Assembly (NCBI GenBank): GCA_026874595.1
Contig: CM049313.1
Location: 36,408,159 to 36,472,158, forward strand
From: Sipunculus nudus
Lineage: Eukaryota; Annelida; Sipuncula; Golfingiida; Sipunculidae
Direction of reading: 5' to 3'
Length of the DNA: 64,000 nucleotides
Each line of letters opens with the position of its first letter. Position 1 is the first letter of the stretch. This document shows positions 11,301-22,414 of the stretch, one piece after another. A program made the translations under genes and the position numbers. The notes under the pieces are model-generated. The model had not been told where the DNA came from, searched no databases, and worked only from the letters and a program-made list of their open reading frames with translations.

Positions 11301-14300
11301 ATGTTGCTAGATACAATAATATTTTTTAAAGAGAAAAAAGTATTTTCTTTAAATATATACACATATACTAATGTGCATATATATTGGCCCATAACTGTTT
11401 AATATCATTTCACCACACTCAGGGAAGATGTTACGTCGAGGGATGTCCAAGACCTCCGAGAACATTGGGATCATCAACCAGGCCAGGAATCTGGTTCTTC
11501 ACGACATCGAGGAATCCCCGACCGACCATGCTCAGCACTTCATTGATACCCCGGAGTTCACATTCGTCCTGCCTGACCTGACTGGGTACCCGGAAGATTT
11601 CCGAGCATTCCTCCACAAGGATCTGATTGAGATGTCCACACTTGTGTCTCTAGAGCAAGAAGGTAATAAAGTTATGCAGCTTAGGGATGTGGCGGAGGCT
11701 AGTGGTTAATAGGCCTGAGCATTCTGAGGGGCGTTTGAATTGATTCAGTCACTTTTCCATTTCACTAGCGACACCTATCAGAGATATCTGACATGTATGA
11801 TTCGGGGTTTTTAGCACACGTGCACAGTAGTCCATGGCAAAAGTGGTTGTATTTTTGGCCCATTTGCAGTGACATATCTTTTACTACAAGTAATAGTGTC
11901 CTCGGCAACCCTGAGAACCTAGACAAACAGTATTCTGCTTGGAAACGCTACAGGTGTCTGTATCTGACAATGCATGATATGTACGTCAACATAATAATGA
12001 TGTTAATTCCTTTATTTCTGGTCAATTTACCAAAATATGTAGCTATGTACATATAATATAGTTGCATTTTACCTTGTATTTTATTAATAGTAGACGCCTG
12101 AATACTTGATATCATTGTCTCCCCTGTTTGTTTAAGAGATGACACAGATGTTTGTTAGATGACCCAAACCCTGCAGACTCCAACCATGCTCAAACATTGT
12201 CACCTCAACTGGTGAGGGTTGAAATTAGATGATAGGTCTTGAGTCCAGACACACCAAATAGTCTTGACATCACATTGTGCTGCAACAGTGTTGGCAGCTC
12301 ACTGAGGTTTCCAGATGGCAGTTGTAAAAAATAAAAATCGAAAATGTATTTGTAGTTTAAAAATCAATTGCAATTTAATAAAGTTGTTGCAATTCAATGC
12401 AACAGTAATTTGATGTAATGGTACACCCCCATTGGTTGAGGGGTTTGAACTGAGAGAAGAAGGGCCTCAGCTCAAACACTGCACAAACCTGTAAAATTAA
12501 ATAATGAAATCTCAGTGTAATATCAGAGATTTTCTCTAATCTCCTAGCTTCAGGTAACCAATTCTAGTTTTTAGCTGACTATAAGTCATCAAAATATTAT
12601 TTGCAACAATTTCTCTCTCATTAATTTAAATCAATCATGTCACCCAGCCATGGCTTTTATTACCTTTTCCTCGGTTTATCTCCATTTGATTTTATTTTAG
12701 ATTTTCACCTTCAAGGTCAGCTTCAGCTGAACACAGTTACCCATGGGACCCTTATTCCTAAAAATGTTTGTATAAAACATGAAATCCAAAAGATGTAATA
12801 ATAAGATTTCATTCTTAATGAACATTAACATTCTATTTCATTCAATTGACAGTCCCGGAGAGGCTGTTCACTTATCAGTCTTAAAAATTGAAAAGGAGCC
12901 AAACAAAATAACATGCAGCTTTTGCTTTTTATAGCCTGTTCCACTACTTTTGTTAACCTGATTTTTCATGGTAATCTTTAGGTAAGACAAACTTGCCAAA
13001 CTGAATTTGCACCAATGCAGAATGAGGAAAATGCATTATTTTTGGTAGCATTTCTGCTCAGAATATCAATAATATTCACTTAATAGCCTGGTTGATATTT
13101 CTCATATATATCTGTGGTTCATGGCATGGTTCATCAAGTGAAATGTTACTCATCTGATATCTGTATATGATTATGAAGTAATTTATTATGTAACAGTGAA
13201 GGACACAAGCCTAACTGTAAACAGGGTTGGCAGCCTTTGAATATTGGTCCCCAGATGTTGATGCCTCTTTTGTGCATAAAGTCTGTTATGACACCACTGT
13301 TCCTCGCCATGTCCATCTCATAGGTTAAAGGGTTAGATGTCACTACAGAATAGCCTAGTTTCTCATGAAATGATTCTAAATTGCCTACAGGAATAACATA
13401 AGGTAGGCTGTCATTTCCAAAATACTTAATTACACATTTTCCTCTTTCTGCCCTAGGTTAAAAAGGAATTGGCATTCATTGACTCGCAAAAAATAATCGC
13501 AGTAAAAACAAAGAGGACAGGGGTGGTGGAATGGAGTATAATACTAATGGGCATCTTCTCTTTAGTGGTTACAATAACAGGTTATTGGTCATAAGTGATA
13601 ACTAAAGATCAACATTGTTTTAAGTTACTCTGTTACTTGGATGAGGCTTCTTATGCAAAATATTAGATAAAATTTGTCATTTCCCCATTTCATCAGTTTT
13701 AGAGTTCGCAGTAGCCAAACAGATCTTTCAGCAGTGAGCCATACATAATATTAAATACAAAGTCTTCTTTGGTGTCATTTGTTCCTGGCTATCTGTTTCA
13801 TGTTCAGTGTATATTCTTGTGGAATAACCACATGGCATTTACAACCATTTAGTCTCATGGTCTGACACTAGGTGTCACCACTGAAAGTTTGCAATGTTGA
13901 AAACCTGAATGAGCCCAATTTTAAATAATATTCTTGCCACTGTGACTTAACACTCAAGGCTGACTTCATCAGTTTATTCAAACATCGTGTTAACTTATTG
14001 GTCACAAAATATGGAATTTTAAGGTTTAGAAATAAACAGAAATTAGCATGCACAGGAAGTTTTGGTGATGTACCCTTTAAACACACAAGTCATGTCACAA
14101 CACATGCAGGGTTTGAAATTTCAAAAGATATGATGCATTGTCACATGCAAATCATAATTGTAAAAACTTGATATTTAAATATTAAATATTGTGAGAAAAG
14201 AAATAAACCTATTTATAAGTAAAAATGTATTCTCAGAATTTTACAATTGAAACAAATAGTGACAGCTTTTACAATTCACAGCTCTCATATTGTCACTTCC

Positions 14301-17300
14301 GAAGGACAGTCAAATGATCATTTTCAGTGTCACTTTGTAGACAGCGCCCTCTGTTATTTGCAGGTCGGCTGAACTGGTGGGCTGACATTGGGGCATGTCA
14401 GAGGTTGCTGCCGCTTGCGACCACAGGAGATGGAAACTGTCTCCTGCATGCTGCATCTCTAGGTGAGGACTGTCAGTGTCATTAGACTTGCTGATTTATT
14501 ATTTATACTAATGTTACTTTGATAAAAACCATTGTGATATCAGCACAAGGAAAAAGATTCTTACCTCAGTAATGAATAACTGCTACAAATGCATGAACCT
14601 GATGACGATTTGTGGTGGCAGCCTCTTGTTTTATCAGTGCAGGGTTTAAGACACCTTTGACAAAACTTGTCAGTGAGGTTTTACCTCTTATTCTGGAATA
14701 AATGATATCCTTATAGGACCAGGAATGGTATTTCTCATATGGTAGAAATCCTGATATCACAGGAAAACTCTACAGAGGTGCCATAGCTTTTCAATCAGTC
14801 TTCAAGCAGCATCTGAGGTGACTGGGTAATTCCACTCTGGCATTGCAGTGTTTTCCTCATGCGCTTTGCTCAGACATGTGGCAGACAGTCTGTTCAAGTG
14901 ACAGGCTGTATTTCATTTATGCTAAATGACCATCAGCAGGTGTTACCTTGAGGCCCTGTTTGCCCTTGTGCAAGCAGTGTACAATGTACACAGTTTTCTA
15001 TCCCTTGGTTATTTTCTGGACTGCACATTACCGTATTTTTCCCGCATATATGTCGACCTTGCCTATAAGTGGGATTTTGAAGCCGGAGAGAAATCAGGAG
15101 AAAATTTTTTAGAGCCCACTAAGTCTGGATAGTCCCCAGCTCACTACAGATAAGCAAATGATAACCAATGGAATGAGTCATTTAAAAGTCGCACCCAAAA
15201 ATAAACTTACGTTCATAGTTGTCAGACTACAAGTACCCACTACCACTGCTTGTAGTGCAGGTAACATTCCCTTTCAGTGAAGGTCAATCCCACTGGACAC
15301 CGTGATTTATATCTGAAAGTGAAACCCCCGGAAAGGCCCGTCGTGTGACAACGTAGGTGACAATATTAACATGGGTTCACGGTCACTTCTTGTCGCTTTC
15401 AAATGAACAAAGATGTATCCCGAGTGTTATGAATAAGTATTTACGTAAGTATGATATGAGTAAGTATATATACGTAAGTCTATATAGTTACAGACATAAA
15501 TCCATATTAGCTTTGAGAACCCACAATACTTCATACCAACTGCATAAAAGTAGTCATACATTTTCCCGGAAGATGTCGCCACTGTTGTGTGAAAATAAAT
15601 GGGGGAAATTGACAACCAAACATCATTGAGACCATTTCTGCTTATTAGAAAGGGGGAAAACTGAATTCACATTTGTGTTTGAATTCTATTTTCTATACAT
15701 AAAAATGAACAAGATTTGCTCTCAAAGGGTTTTGAATAGGTATATAACGTAAGACTAAATAGCTTTCATTTTACACCTTTCAGAACAAGTGTTAATTTGT
15801 CACTGCTATAAAAAAATAGTCAACTATATTCCTGTCAGGTGACGCCAATATTGCGTGAAGAAAAATGGAAAATAGAATCAACGATCAAGCTCAAGTTTGC
15901 TGTTTCTGCTTATCTGACAGTGGATCTAATAAAATAATCTTTGTCAATGTTCAAAATTGATAACCTGTAAATGAAAATATGATATCAGTTCATAGTTTTC
16001 TATTTTAAGTCCCAGTACTTAACAGACTGTGGATTTATCAGCTACTCGATACGATCGGTGGCTGAATGGAACATGTATCTCGTTTGACCTGTTTGGGTAA
16101 CCGCAGTCATATGCGGTTCATGGCGATCATCATGGCATATAATTCCAAGCTAACTGTCAGCATTTTAATTGTCGGAAGAAACAGTTATGAGACCATTGCA
16201 CTCTGAAGACATATGACCTTTGTCAATGGGAAAATAGCTTTGAAGTTCACCCGAGTTCGCCCGCCTTATGTCACCTGTTCATATTCACAAACAGCGGCCT
16301 GCGGTCATTTGCGTGTTGGCTCGCTTGTGCAAGCATCAAATGTTGTTGCTGAGCATTTCTTAAACAGACTTTGATGTCAAATACACAAGAGGTCGACGCC
16401 ATTGATAAACCCCTATTGATTACGCAATACTCATGCCTCTAGCACCCATGCTCAATCGCCCGTGAATGAAGCTCATAAATTATAACTAGGCACGGGGTCA
16501 CGTGCTGTTTGTCAGCATCCAGGTTATCGCATGAATTTTGATATACCGCATTACCCAAGTAAAAGGACAGCGTAAATGGCTGAACTGGTATAAAAAAATA
16601 GTATGGAAGTCTAATTTCACAGTATTTAATGGCTGAAAGGGCCAAATATGTACCCGACATCCCCGGAAATGAACATCTGATGAGCGATTAGGCAAGTCCT
16701 ATCTGCGTCAGCCAGACATTCAGGTTGGCATTTGAGGAAGTCTGGGTAAAATTTGGACTGTCAGGCTTAGACCCGCACATAAGGCGATCCCCCATTCCTG
16801 GATTATTTTTTAGGAGCAAATTTCTCGATGTATATGCGGAAATTTACAGTATGTAATTTTATATTCCTTATGAACACCTTGATGCCATTAATTATATGAA
16901 GATTCATCTGAACAGGTTAACTTCTAAAAGAAATACAGAATTTCACAACTTTGATATTAATACATTATATAAGCACTATCTTCTGTGTAATAACATAGGA
17001 ATGTGGGGCTTCCATGATCGTCAGCTGACCTTGCGTACAGCTCTGTCTAACACAATGGTCAGTGAGAATGGCTGTGGTGCTCTCTACAGGCGCTGGCGGG
17101 CCAACTCTGCACAGGCAAATCTACAGGTACATGATACTTTATAGCCATACAGGTAGGTTCCTATACTAATCAGAACAGGCAAATCTACAGGTATAAAATA
17201 CTTGTTAGCCACACAGGTAGGTTGCAATGCTTAACACATTCACAAGAAAGCCATCCACTCCAGGTATATTCACTGATACATGGTACGAGGCAGCCGTGCA

Positions 17301-20300
17301 AGTCCTGTTACAAGACAAACATATTCCTCATAGACACCATACAGATCCGTTGATAGATATGTGTACCTTGTAAACACTCACATATTGCACCAGTGCTGGT
17401 TAGATTTCACTTGAAGATTCCTTGCTGGGTAGATACATTCAGGTATAAAACATGAAACATAAAACATGAATCTTCTGTTATATTTCTGTAAGACTTGAAC
17501 TTTATGCTGAAAGAATATCTAACTATGCAAATGTTGGTCACTTGAGTCGTATCTGAAATTGAGGTATTGGTGACGCCACCTGCATCAACCTTTTTTGTAC
17601 AGAGGTCATTGGTCAACAGTACATTTACCCATAATTTTTTTTGGAACAGCAGGAGATAGGATCCCCTAGTATTGCTTCAGGGCCTTGTTTTCTCAATGAA
17701 AAAAATTTGATATATTTCATTTTCTCCTGCTTTAACAATCCCATCAAAACAAGAATGGGACACCACAATTTTTGTGTGCAAATGTTCATCATATGTCACA
17801 ACATGTGAAAAATACCCTTATCTTAATAATGGGGGATGTGCAATGTGTGTTTCTGACTTCTGGAGCTATATATGTATATACATATTCAGTATAGAAAACA
17901 CATCTTCATTAAGTTCATGATAACAAAAGGGGAACTACAGCTAATTTTAATCTTTTTCCGTCCTTTTTTTCAAATAAGGGTGCTTTTTTTTATCAGAGCA
18001 CTTACTTTTTTTCAGTCAGCAGGCCTGAGATAAGCAAAATAATCTTTATACTAATGATGTAAGTTTATATTTTTTCTCAGTATTATGGTCTTTTTTTCAG
18101 GTGGGACTTCAGCTTAGTGAAAGTGAGTGGAAGCAGGAATGGGAGAATCTGTTACGGTTATCTTCCACGAAGCCTCGTTCTCAGCCTGGAACCAAAAGAA
18201 GCTGCTGTGACAGCCCCACCACTCGAGGGTTTGTATGAGGATAACTTATTTCTGATGGTGTGAAGGTTCTTCTTTTATAAAGACAGGTTTAGGTATAACA
18301 GGTATGACGATAACTTATTTTTGATGGTGTGAAGGTTCTTCTTTCATAAAGACAGGTTTAGGTACAACAGGTTTGACAATAACTTAACTCTGATGGTGTG
18401 AAGGTTCTTCTTTTATAAAAACAGGTTTAGGTATAACAGGTCTTGTCTTATAAAAGACCGGTCCATATAACATAAATGGATCATTGCACAGATTTAATTT
18501 AAAGTGTACAATACTGTCAGTTACGCATAATTTCTTTGGTCCCCTGTAGGTAAAAAAACATATTTCATTTAATTAATCATTATTACCATCATAGTGAAGA
18601 AGGAAGGATGTAGGGAAGGCTCTCTCCTTTGAAAATTGTAAAATTATCACAAGTTCTTGCACTGGGACAGTTCAGTGTGACTTCTTCAGGGATGGGTCTT
18701 CTATGTGACAAGTTTGAACAAGGCCAGGTTTTCAATTGGCCAAGCTGGATACACTGGCAGAGTTTCAAAACATATGGTATGGTGATAGACCCTTCACAAG
18801 TTAATGTCATATTCCTCAGGATTAATTTAAAATATGGAAAATGCCCCCCTTAGGACACACTTGGCATTGTAACTAACACTTCAAGACTAAAATAAGGCAT
18901 TTCTGAGGCAGGCGTAGCTTGGGAGAAGATGGAGCCCACCATCACTGTCAGTTATTATAAAGATGTATTAAATTATTTAGTTATACTTTTTTGTAGATTT
19001 AATCATGATTTAAAAAATGAGTCTTTAAACAAAAGATGCATAACCTCTGTCACATTTTATGTGAAAAACATATTAAACTATGCATAAGTGTATAATCTTT
19101 CACATTTTACGGGATATTGATCATTATTCAGCTAAATATAAAATATATATTTAGTGTTATGATTCAATGTTACTTTTGTTTTACCCATTCAAAATATCAA
19201 AGAAAAAACCTTATATGTGTATGAATTTAAAGTATGCATATAACACCACCAAACAATTGTATGAATTGATCATATTAACAAAAGAAGCAATTCATCTCTC
19301 ACCTGTTATGTGAAAATCAAAATTAAATTATAAATAAACTATAGATTGTCAATCATTCTGTTTTTAGGATGATGGAAAGGAATGAGCAGGAGTCAAATCA
19401 AGAAGATGTATTCTACGAAAGCCTTGAGGAATTCCACGTGTTTGTACTGGCTCACGTATTGAGGCGGCCGATCATAGTGGTGGCCGATGTGGTCCTGCGA
19501 AACCCAAGTGGCGAGGCCCTCGCACCAATTCTGTTCGGTGGGATATACCTTCCCCTGGAGTGTAAACCATCAGAATGCCATCGCTCTCCGTTACTGCTGA
19601 CTTACGACTTCTCGCACTTCTCTGCGCTGGTTGCTATGGAGCCACAGAATCTGGATAGTAAAACAAGTATGCCTGGTGAGTGGTTCCTTCATGCCATTTA
19701 GAAATGCCTTGCCCATTTTATTGACAAAGGAGCTATAAATCAGTAAAAATTTTTATGAGAGTCTTGAAATGTGAAAAGGGAACTTATAGTACCTCAAAAG
19801 TCAAGACATTTCAGAATAAGCTCTAGACATCATAAAGAGGGATGAAACTTAACTGTCCATTGGTTATATGCCAATACTTCATCCATTTTCTGACATCATC
19901 ATAGGAACCGACATTTTTTTCTATGGGACTGTATGGATATACCAGCAAACATTTGAAATTATATCTAGGGCACATACATGATTAATACCCTAACCATCAC
20001 CTTGTGTTTGTTCAAATTGTACAGCTCACAGAGGGGTTCCAAGTGAAGTGATATATGCAAAAAAATTGAAATGAATCAGTTCAAAGGTTAAGGATCAATC
20101 AAAATTTAATCGGGGGTTTGCAATTAAATGTATCTACTATTTGATGCATTGTTACACCCCTATTACATGGCCATCTATAAATTGACTATTCACCATAGTT
20201 GTTTGAGTATGGAAGCTCTGCATCTTAAGTTCTAACATAAGATCCTATAATTGAAAAAATAATGAAAATATAATGAAGTTTTGATATTCAGGAAGTGTTT

Positions 20301-22414
20301 ATGAAGTGTACAAACCCTGTTGTATATTTAAGACAGCTAGTGATTACTATATGTCCTTAGACTGCTCAGCTGTTAAAAAGGCACAGCTCATAACAGAAAC
20401 TTCAAACGTACAAACAAGGAAATCTTTATAATAACTAGAAATTAGGTCAAGGTGCAGTTCATTTCCCCTTATTTCTGTCAGCCTGAAAAATCTTAACAAA
20501 CTGGCCCAACCACTTCTTGATGTACTGTCACAATACTAATGAACACTTCAGGGAACATTTTACATTTGACTTATTGCATGTAAGTACAGACGTGAATGTT
20601 TCAGATAAAACAAATTCGGATATGACTAGTATTAGTCAGGTGTTTAATTAATTACATTGTCTAATTCCTTGTCATATTGTAACCATTTACTTGTTGAGTA
20701 TACTGTGAGTACAACATCAAATTTGTACATTGCAGCTTTTATACCACTTGTGGACTCTGAGTTTAAACTTCTACCTCTACATTTTATCCATGACCCGGGG
20801 CCCCAAGTGGACTGGAAAAAGGAGTCATGTCCCTTGAAAGAAATGAGTGATGAGCAAAAAATAGCCTTACTGGAACGCTACCTGGAGGTGGAGAGTGTGG
20901 ATATCCCGCTAAATCGTCGCGACAGTGACACAGACTCAGAAACTTTCCAACGACCTGAAAGCCCATACGAGAACGTCTCTAGAAGCAGCTCAAACTCATC
21001 AGACGGCAAAAACCGAGAGTCAGACAAGGAGAAAAATAAACTCAAAGGCCAGATCGATTCTGTGGCTAAGTCTTTTGGGAGCATTGGAAAATCGATGGGC
21101 AAAAAACTGAAAAATCTTAGTCGGGCTGTGCGGGCTGATAACTGGCACAAAGAACGTAAAGCGTCTGTGGGTAGTGTGACTCAGAGTACCAAGTTCGGAT
21201 TAGTCACGGCAGACATACTTCAAGACAGGGATCATATATTGTGCGCAAAGTTGTTATTGAAACGTGCCACCTACCAAGAAAAGATGGTGCAGAACTACCT
21301 TCATTCTGCAAAGCAGCGATTTGAGGAGGATAAACAGTTAAGGGTGCGGGGTGGGGAGGAGATGAGAAGAAAAGTGGAACAACGCCGCATGTCACGCGAA
21401 ATCCCGAATAAACCCACGCAATGTGTCAATCAGGGCTGTAATAATTATGGGTCAGCAGAGACTAGCTATCTCTGTAAATCCTGCTATGATAAGCAGCGGG
21501 ACCAGGAACTTGGCATACAGCCACAAAGTGCCCCACATTCTGTCACTCAGAGTGGCCAGCAAGTGGCGCCCCCTAGGCTGGCAAAACAAACCACTGTTGT
21601 GGAGTCAGGGAAGTCTCGCTTCTACACTTATGCAGATGAACCTCATAGTCTTCCTTCTAATAATCCCTCTGAAGTAGTGATGAGAAGCAATAAACCTATA
21701 GCAGGGAAGGGACACAGAGCACAAAATACGCAGAACGATCGAGGGAGCATAGAGTTGTCACGCTCATCATTTTACTCAGACAATCATCCACAACATCCAC
21801 AAGGACCCATGAGAAGCGAGGCGGTGATGAACAACATTCGCATGCCACATCCAGCTCATCAGCCTCCACCTCCTCCATATTCCCAGCATGCACGAGGTCG
21901 AGTAGTAACGACTCATAGTAATAACGACACTCAATTAAGCAACCCTATAAGGTTGCCCAGGGTTGTGGTGGACCCTAAAGTAAATACCTTGCCACATCGT
22001 CAGAATGCTGTAAAAATGCCGAACCGTCAAGTGGTGAGCAGCTATGATGATTTAGGTGCTTACGAAGGCGCACCAAACAGGTCAACGGTGATTAACGTGA
22101 GACCGCAGCCCACAGGTGGTCCAGTGAGTCACTCACAGCCACAGCTGCACCACGCACCAGCACACCAATCGCATCCTGCACCTCATCAGCAGCACCATGC
22201 TGCAGCACCACAACAACCTCGTCAATCAATGCCACAGCACACTGTAGTACATGTTGCCCCCTCCAGAGGGCACACTAGAGACACAACCAGGCTTCCATGT
22301 CGTACAATTGATTGCCCATACTATGGAACAGAGGAGACAGACTTTCTTTGTTCTTCATGCTATAAAGATAGACATAGCTTTGTGCCGTATAAAAACCGAC
22401 AAATACAAATGTGA
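8136..22414 (+). CDS. OTUD7: OTUD7 (Cezanne)-like OTU deubiquitinase, 5'-partial, seven visible exons
   Basis: Spliced coding region: join of 8136-8375, 11423-11662, 14364-14462, 16999-17126, 18101-18228, 19368-19675 and 20736-22414. All introns are GT-AG and the phases (1,1,1,0,2,1) keep one frame of about 940 residues. Seen: the end of a UBA-like segment (residues 2-20), an OTU domain with the catalytic Cys in GDGNC (about residue 186) and the catalytic His in SHFSAL (about residue 362), a Ser/Lys-rich linker, A20-type zinc fingers with C-x4-C-x11-C-x2-C spacing at 611-631 and 903-923, and a His/Gln/Pro-rich stretch between them. Known family: human OTUD7B/OTUD7A are cytosolic OTU cysteine proteases; OTUD7B prefers Lys11-linked ubiquitin chains and damps NF-kB signalling. 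The order of conserved blocks ([55 protein letters not shown]) fits this subfamily better than A20/TNFAIP3. Chain preference here is inference. The N-terminal exon is missing. Confidence 0.95.
8391..10294 (+). mobile_element. Dispersed element F, copy A, in OTUD7 intron
   Basis: Begins TTTTTAGCTCAGCTGA about 15 bp after the splice donor and ends CATGGGTCCCTTGTTTT. A GTCC-rich run lies at about 8442-8475. From about 8623 to the end it aligns almost base for base with 33270-34925. It has no recognisable protein. Elements with these ends are, to my knowledge, common in bivalve genomes. Confidence 0.75.
10295..11422 (+). other. Remainder of OTUD7 intron
   Basis: AT-rich intron sequence with no other feature recognised; it ends at the acceptor at 11422. 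Confidence 0.6.
11423..11662 (+). CDS. OTUD7: OTUD7-like exon, start of OTU catalytic module
   Basis: Acceptor CACACTCAG at 11414-11422; donor GCAAGAAG|GTAATA at 11662/11663. It encodes the [12 protein letters not shown]...ARNLV helix, then an acidic linker and [20 protein letters not shown], followed by [13 protein letters not shown]. This matches the segment just before the OTU core of Cezanne proteins (RGISHASS..., FQLPDLTVYNEDFRSFI...). Phase 1 at both ends; the split Gly codon leads into RLNWW of the next exon. Confidence 0.93.
11663..14363 (+). other. OTUD7 intron between second and third visible exons
   Basis: 2.7-kb intron. It holds a short deletion derivative of element F at about 12565-12756 and otherwise AT-rich sequence. 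No exon-like frame is needed, since the phases on both sides match. Confidence 0.7.
12565..12756 (+). mobile_element. Element F, internally deleted copy C (about 190 bp)
   Basis: The first bases TTTTTAGCTGACTATAAGTC match the start of copy B, then the sequence jumps directly to AAAATATTATTTGCAACAAT, the last 165 bp or so of the family, ending CCCATGGGACCCTT. Both termini are kept and the centre is lost. Confidence 0.7.
14364..14462 (+). CDS. OTUD7: OTUD7-like exon carrying the catalytic cysteine
   Basis: Acceptor ATTTGCAG ending at 14363; donor CTAG|GTGAGG at 14462/14463. The 99-bp exon encodes [18 protein letters not shown] then [14 protein letters not shown]. The Cys in GDGNC is the nucleophile (Cys194 in human OTUD7B) and the Asp of GDGNC is also conserved, so the active-site loop is intact. 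Phase 1 at both ends. Confidence 0.97.
14463..16998 (+). other. OTUD7 intron containing a TIR element
   Basis: 2.5-kb intron, mostly taken up by the element at 15031-16849. The short flanks show nothing else. Confidence 0.7.
15031..16849. mobile_element. Non-autonomous TIR element with TA flanks, inside OTUD7 intron
   Basis: The left end CCGTATTTTTCCCGCATATA and the complement of the right end, CTGTAAATTTCCGCATATA, both continue to TCGA: imperfect 25-26 bp inverted repeats. TA lies at 15029-15030 and 16850-16851. Two diverged tandem halves with a period near 290-300 bp seem present inside (about 15417-15645 and 15719-15919, both ending TTTCTGCTTATC/T). No transposase is seen. Confidence 0.7.
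16999..17126 (+). CDS. OTUD7: OTUD7-like exon, OTU domain helical part
   Basis: Acceptor AACATAG ending at 16998 has a weak polypyrimidine tract; donor CTACAG|GTACAT at 17126/17127. It encodes [20 protein letters not shown], then an [21 protein letters not shown] segment, matching the Cezanne block that starts [17 protein letters not shown]. It ends in phase 0. The last 16 bases of the exon and its donor are repeated 64 bp downstream, inside the intron. Confidence 0.94.
17111..17238 (+). repeat. 64-bp direct duplication spanning exon end and splice donor
   Basis: ACAGGCAAATCTACAGGTA occurs at 17111 and 17175, and AGCC then ACACAGGTAGGTT or ATACAGGTAGGTT follows at the same spacing. The second donor copy (17190/17191) would add 64 bases and an early TAG. 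Confidence 0.85.
17127..18100 (+). other. OTUD7 intron with 64-bp duplication at its start
   Basis: The 64-bp segment at 17111-17174, which includes the last 16 exon bases and the donor, is repeated at 17175-17238. Sequence at about 17440-17600, with GGTGACGCCACCTGC, looks like a decayed fragment of repeat E. The rest is AT-rich. Confidence 0.7.
18101..18228 (+). CDS. OTUD7: OTUD7-like exon, OTU domain middle
   Basis: Acceptor TTTTTTTCAG ending at 18100 is strong. The donor CGAGG|GTTTGT at 18228/18229 was chosen because it alone gives phase 2, which completes a Gly codon with the first base of the next exon. It encodes [22 protein letters not shown] followed by a basic, Cys/Ser/Thr-rich stretch. 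The motif [13 protein letters not shown] matches TEDEWQKEWNELIKLAS of human Cezanne. Three 69-bp tandem copies begin right after the donor. Confidence 0.93.
18229..19367 (+). other. OTUD7 intron with 69-bp tandem repeat at its start
   Basis: About 1.1-kb intron. The tandem array occupies the first 210 bp; the remainder is AT-rich with no recognised feature. Confidence 0.7.
18231..18440 (+). repeat. Three tandem copies of a 69-bp unit next to a splice donor
   Basis: GATGGTGTGAAGGTTCTTCT recurs at 18254, 18323 and about 18392. Copies 2 and 3 begin with CAGGTATGAC and CAGGTTTGAC, which look like 5' splice sites. The array starts 2-4 bp after the true donor. Confidence 0.85.
19368..19675 (+). 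CDS. OTUD7: OTUD7-like exon carrying the catalytic histidine
   Basis: Acceptor TTTTTAG ending at 19367; donor CCTG|GTGAGT at 19675/19676. It encodes [20 protein letters not shown], then [28 protein letters not shown], and [19 protein letters not shown]. The His codon of SHFSAL (19615-19617) corresponds to the catalytic His358 of human OTUD7B. A second possible donor, ACAA|GTATGC, lies 9 bp upstream at 19666/19667 and keeps the frame. Confidence 0.96.
19676..20735 (+). other. OTUD7 last visible intron
   Basis: 1.06-kb AT-rich intron; no other feature recognised. ATTTGATGCATTGTTACACCCC near 20137 resembles sequence at about 12411, probably part of an old dispersed repeat. Confidence 0.6.
20736..22414 (+). 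CDS. OTUD7: OTUD7-like terminal exon with two A20-type zinc fingers
   Basis: Acceptor ACATTGCAG ending at 20735; stop TGA at 22412-22414. It starts with [16 protein letters not shown], matching the end of the Cezanne OTU module (IPLTDSEYKLLPLHF). Then come a Ser/Asp/Glu-rich part, a basic [16 protein letters not shown] segment that could act as a nuclear or membrane-contact signal (inference), and a coiled-coil-like [19 protein letters not shown] stretch that has a counterpart in human OTUD7B. Zinc finger 1 is at 21422-21484 (Cys residues 611, 616, 628, 631). A His/Gln/Ala/Pro-rich region lies at about 22090-22240. Zinc finger 2 is at 22298-22360 (Cys 903, 908, 920, 923), 17 residues before the C terminus. 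Human OTUD7A/B carry one such finger, at the C terminus. Confidence 0.95.
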
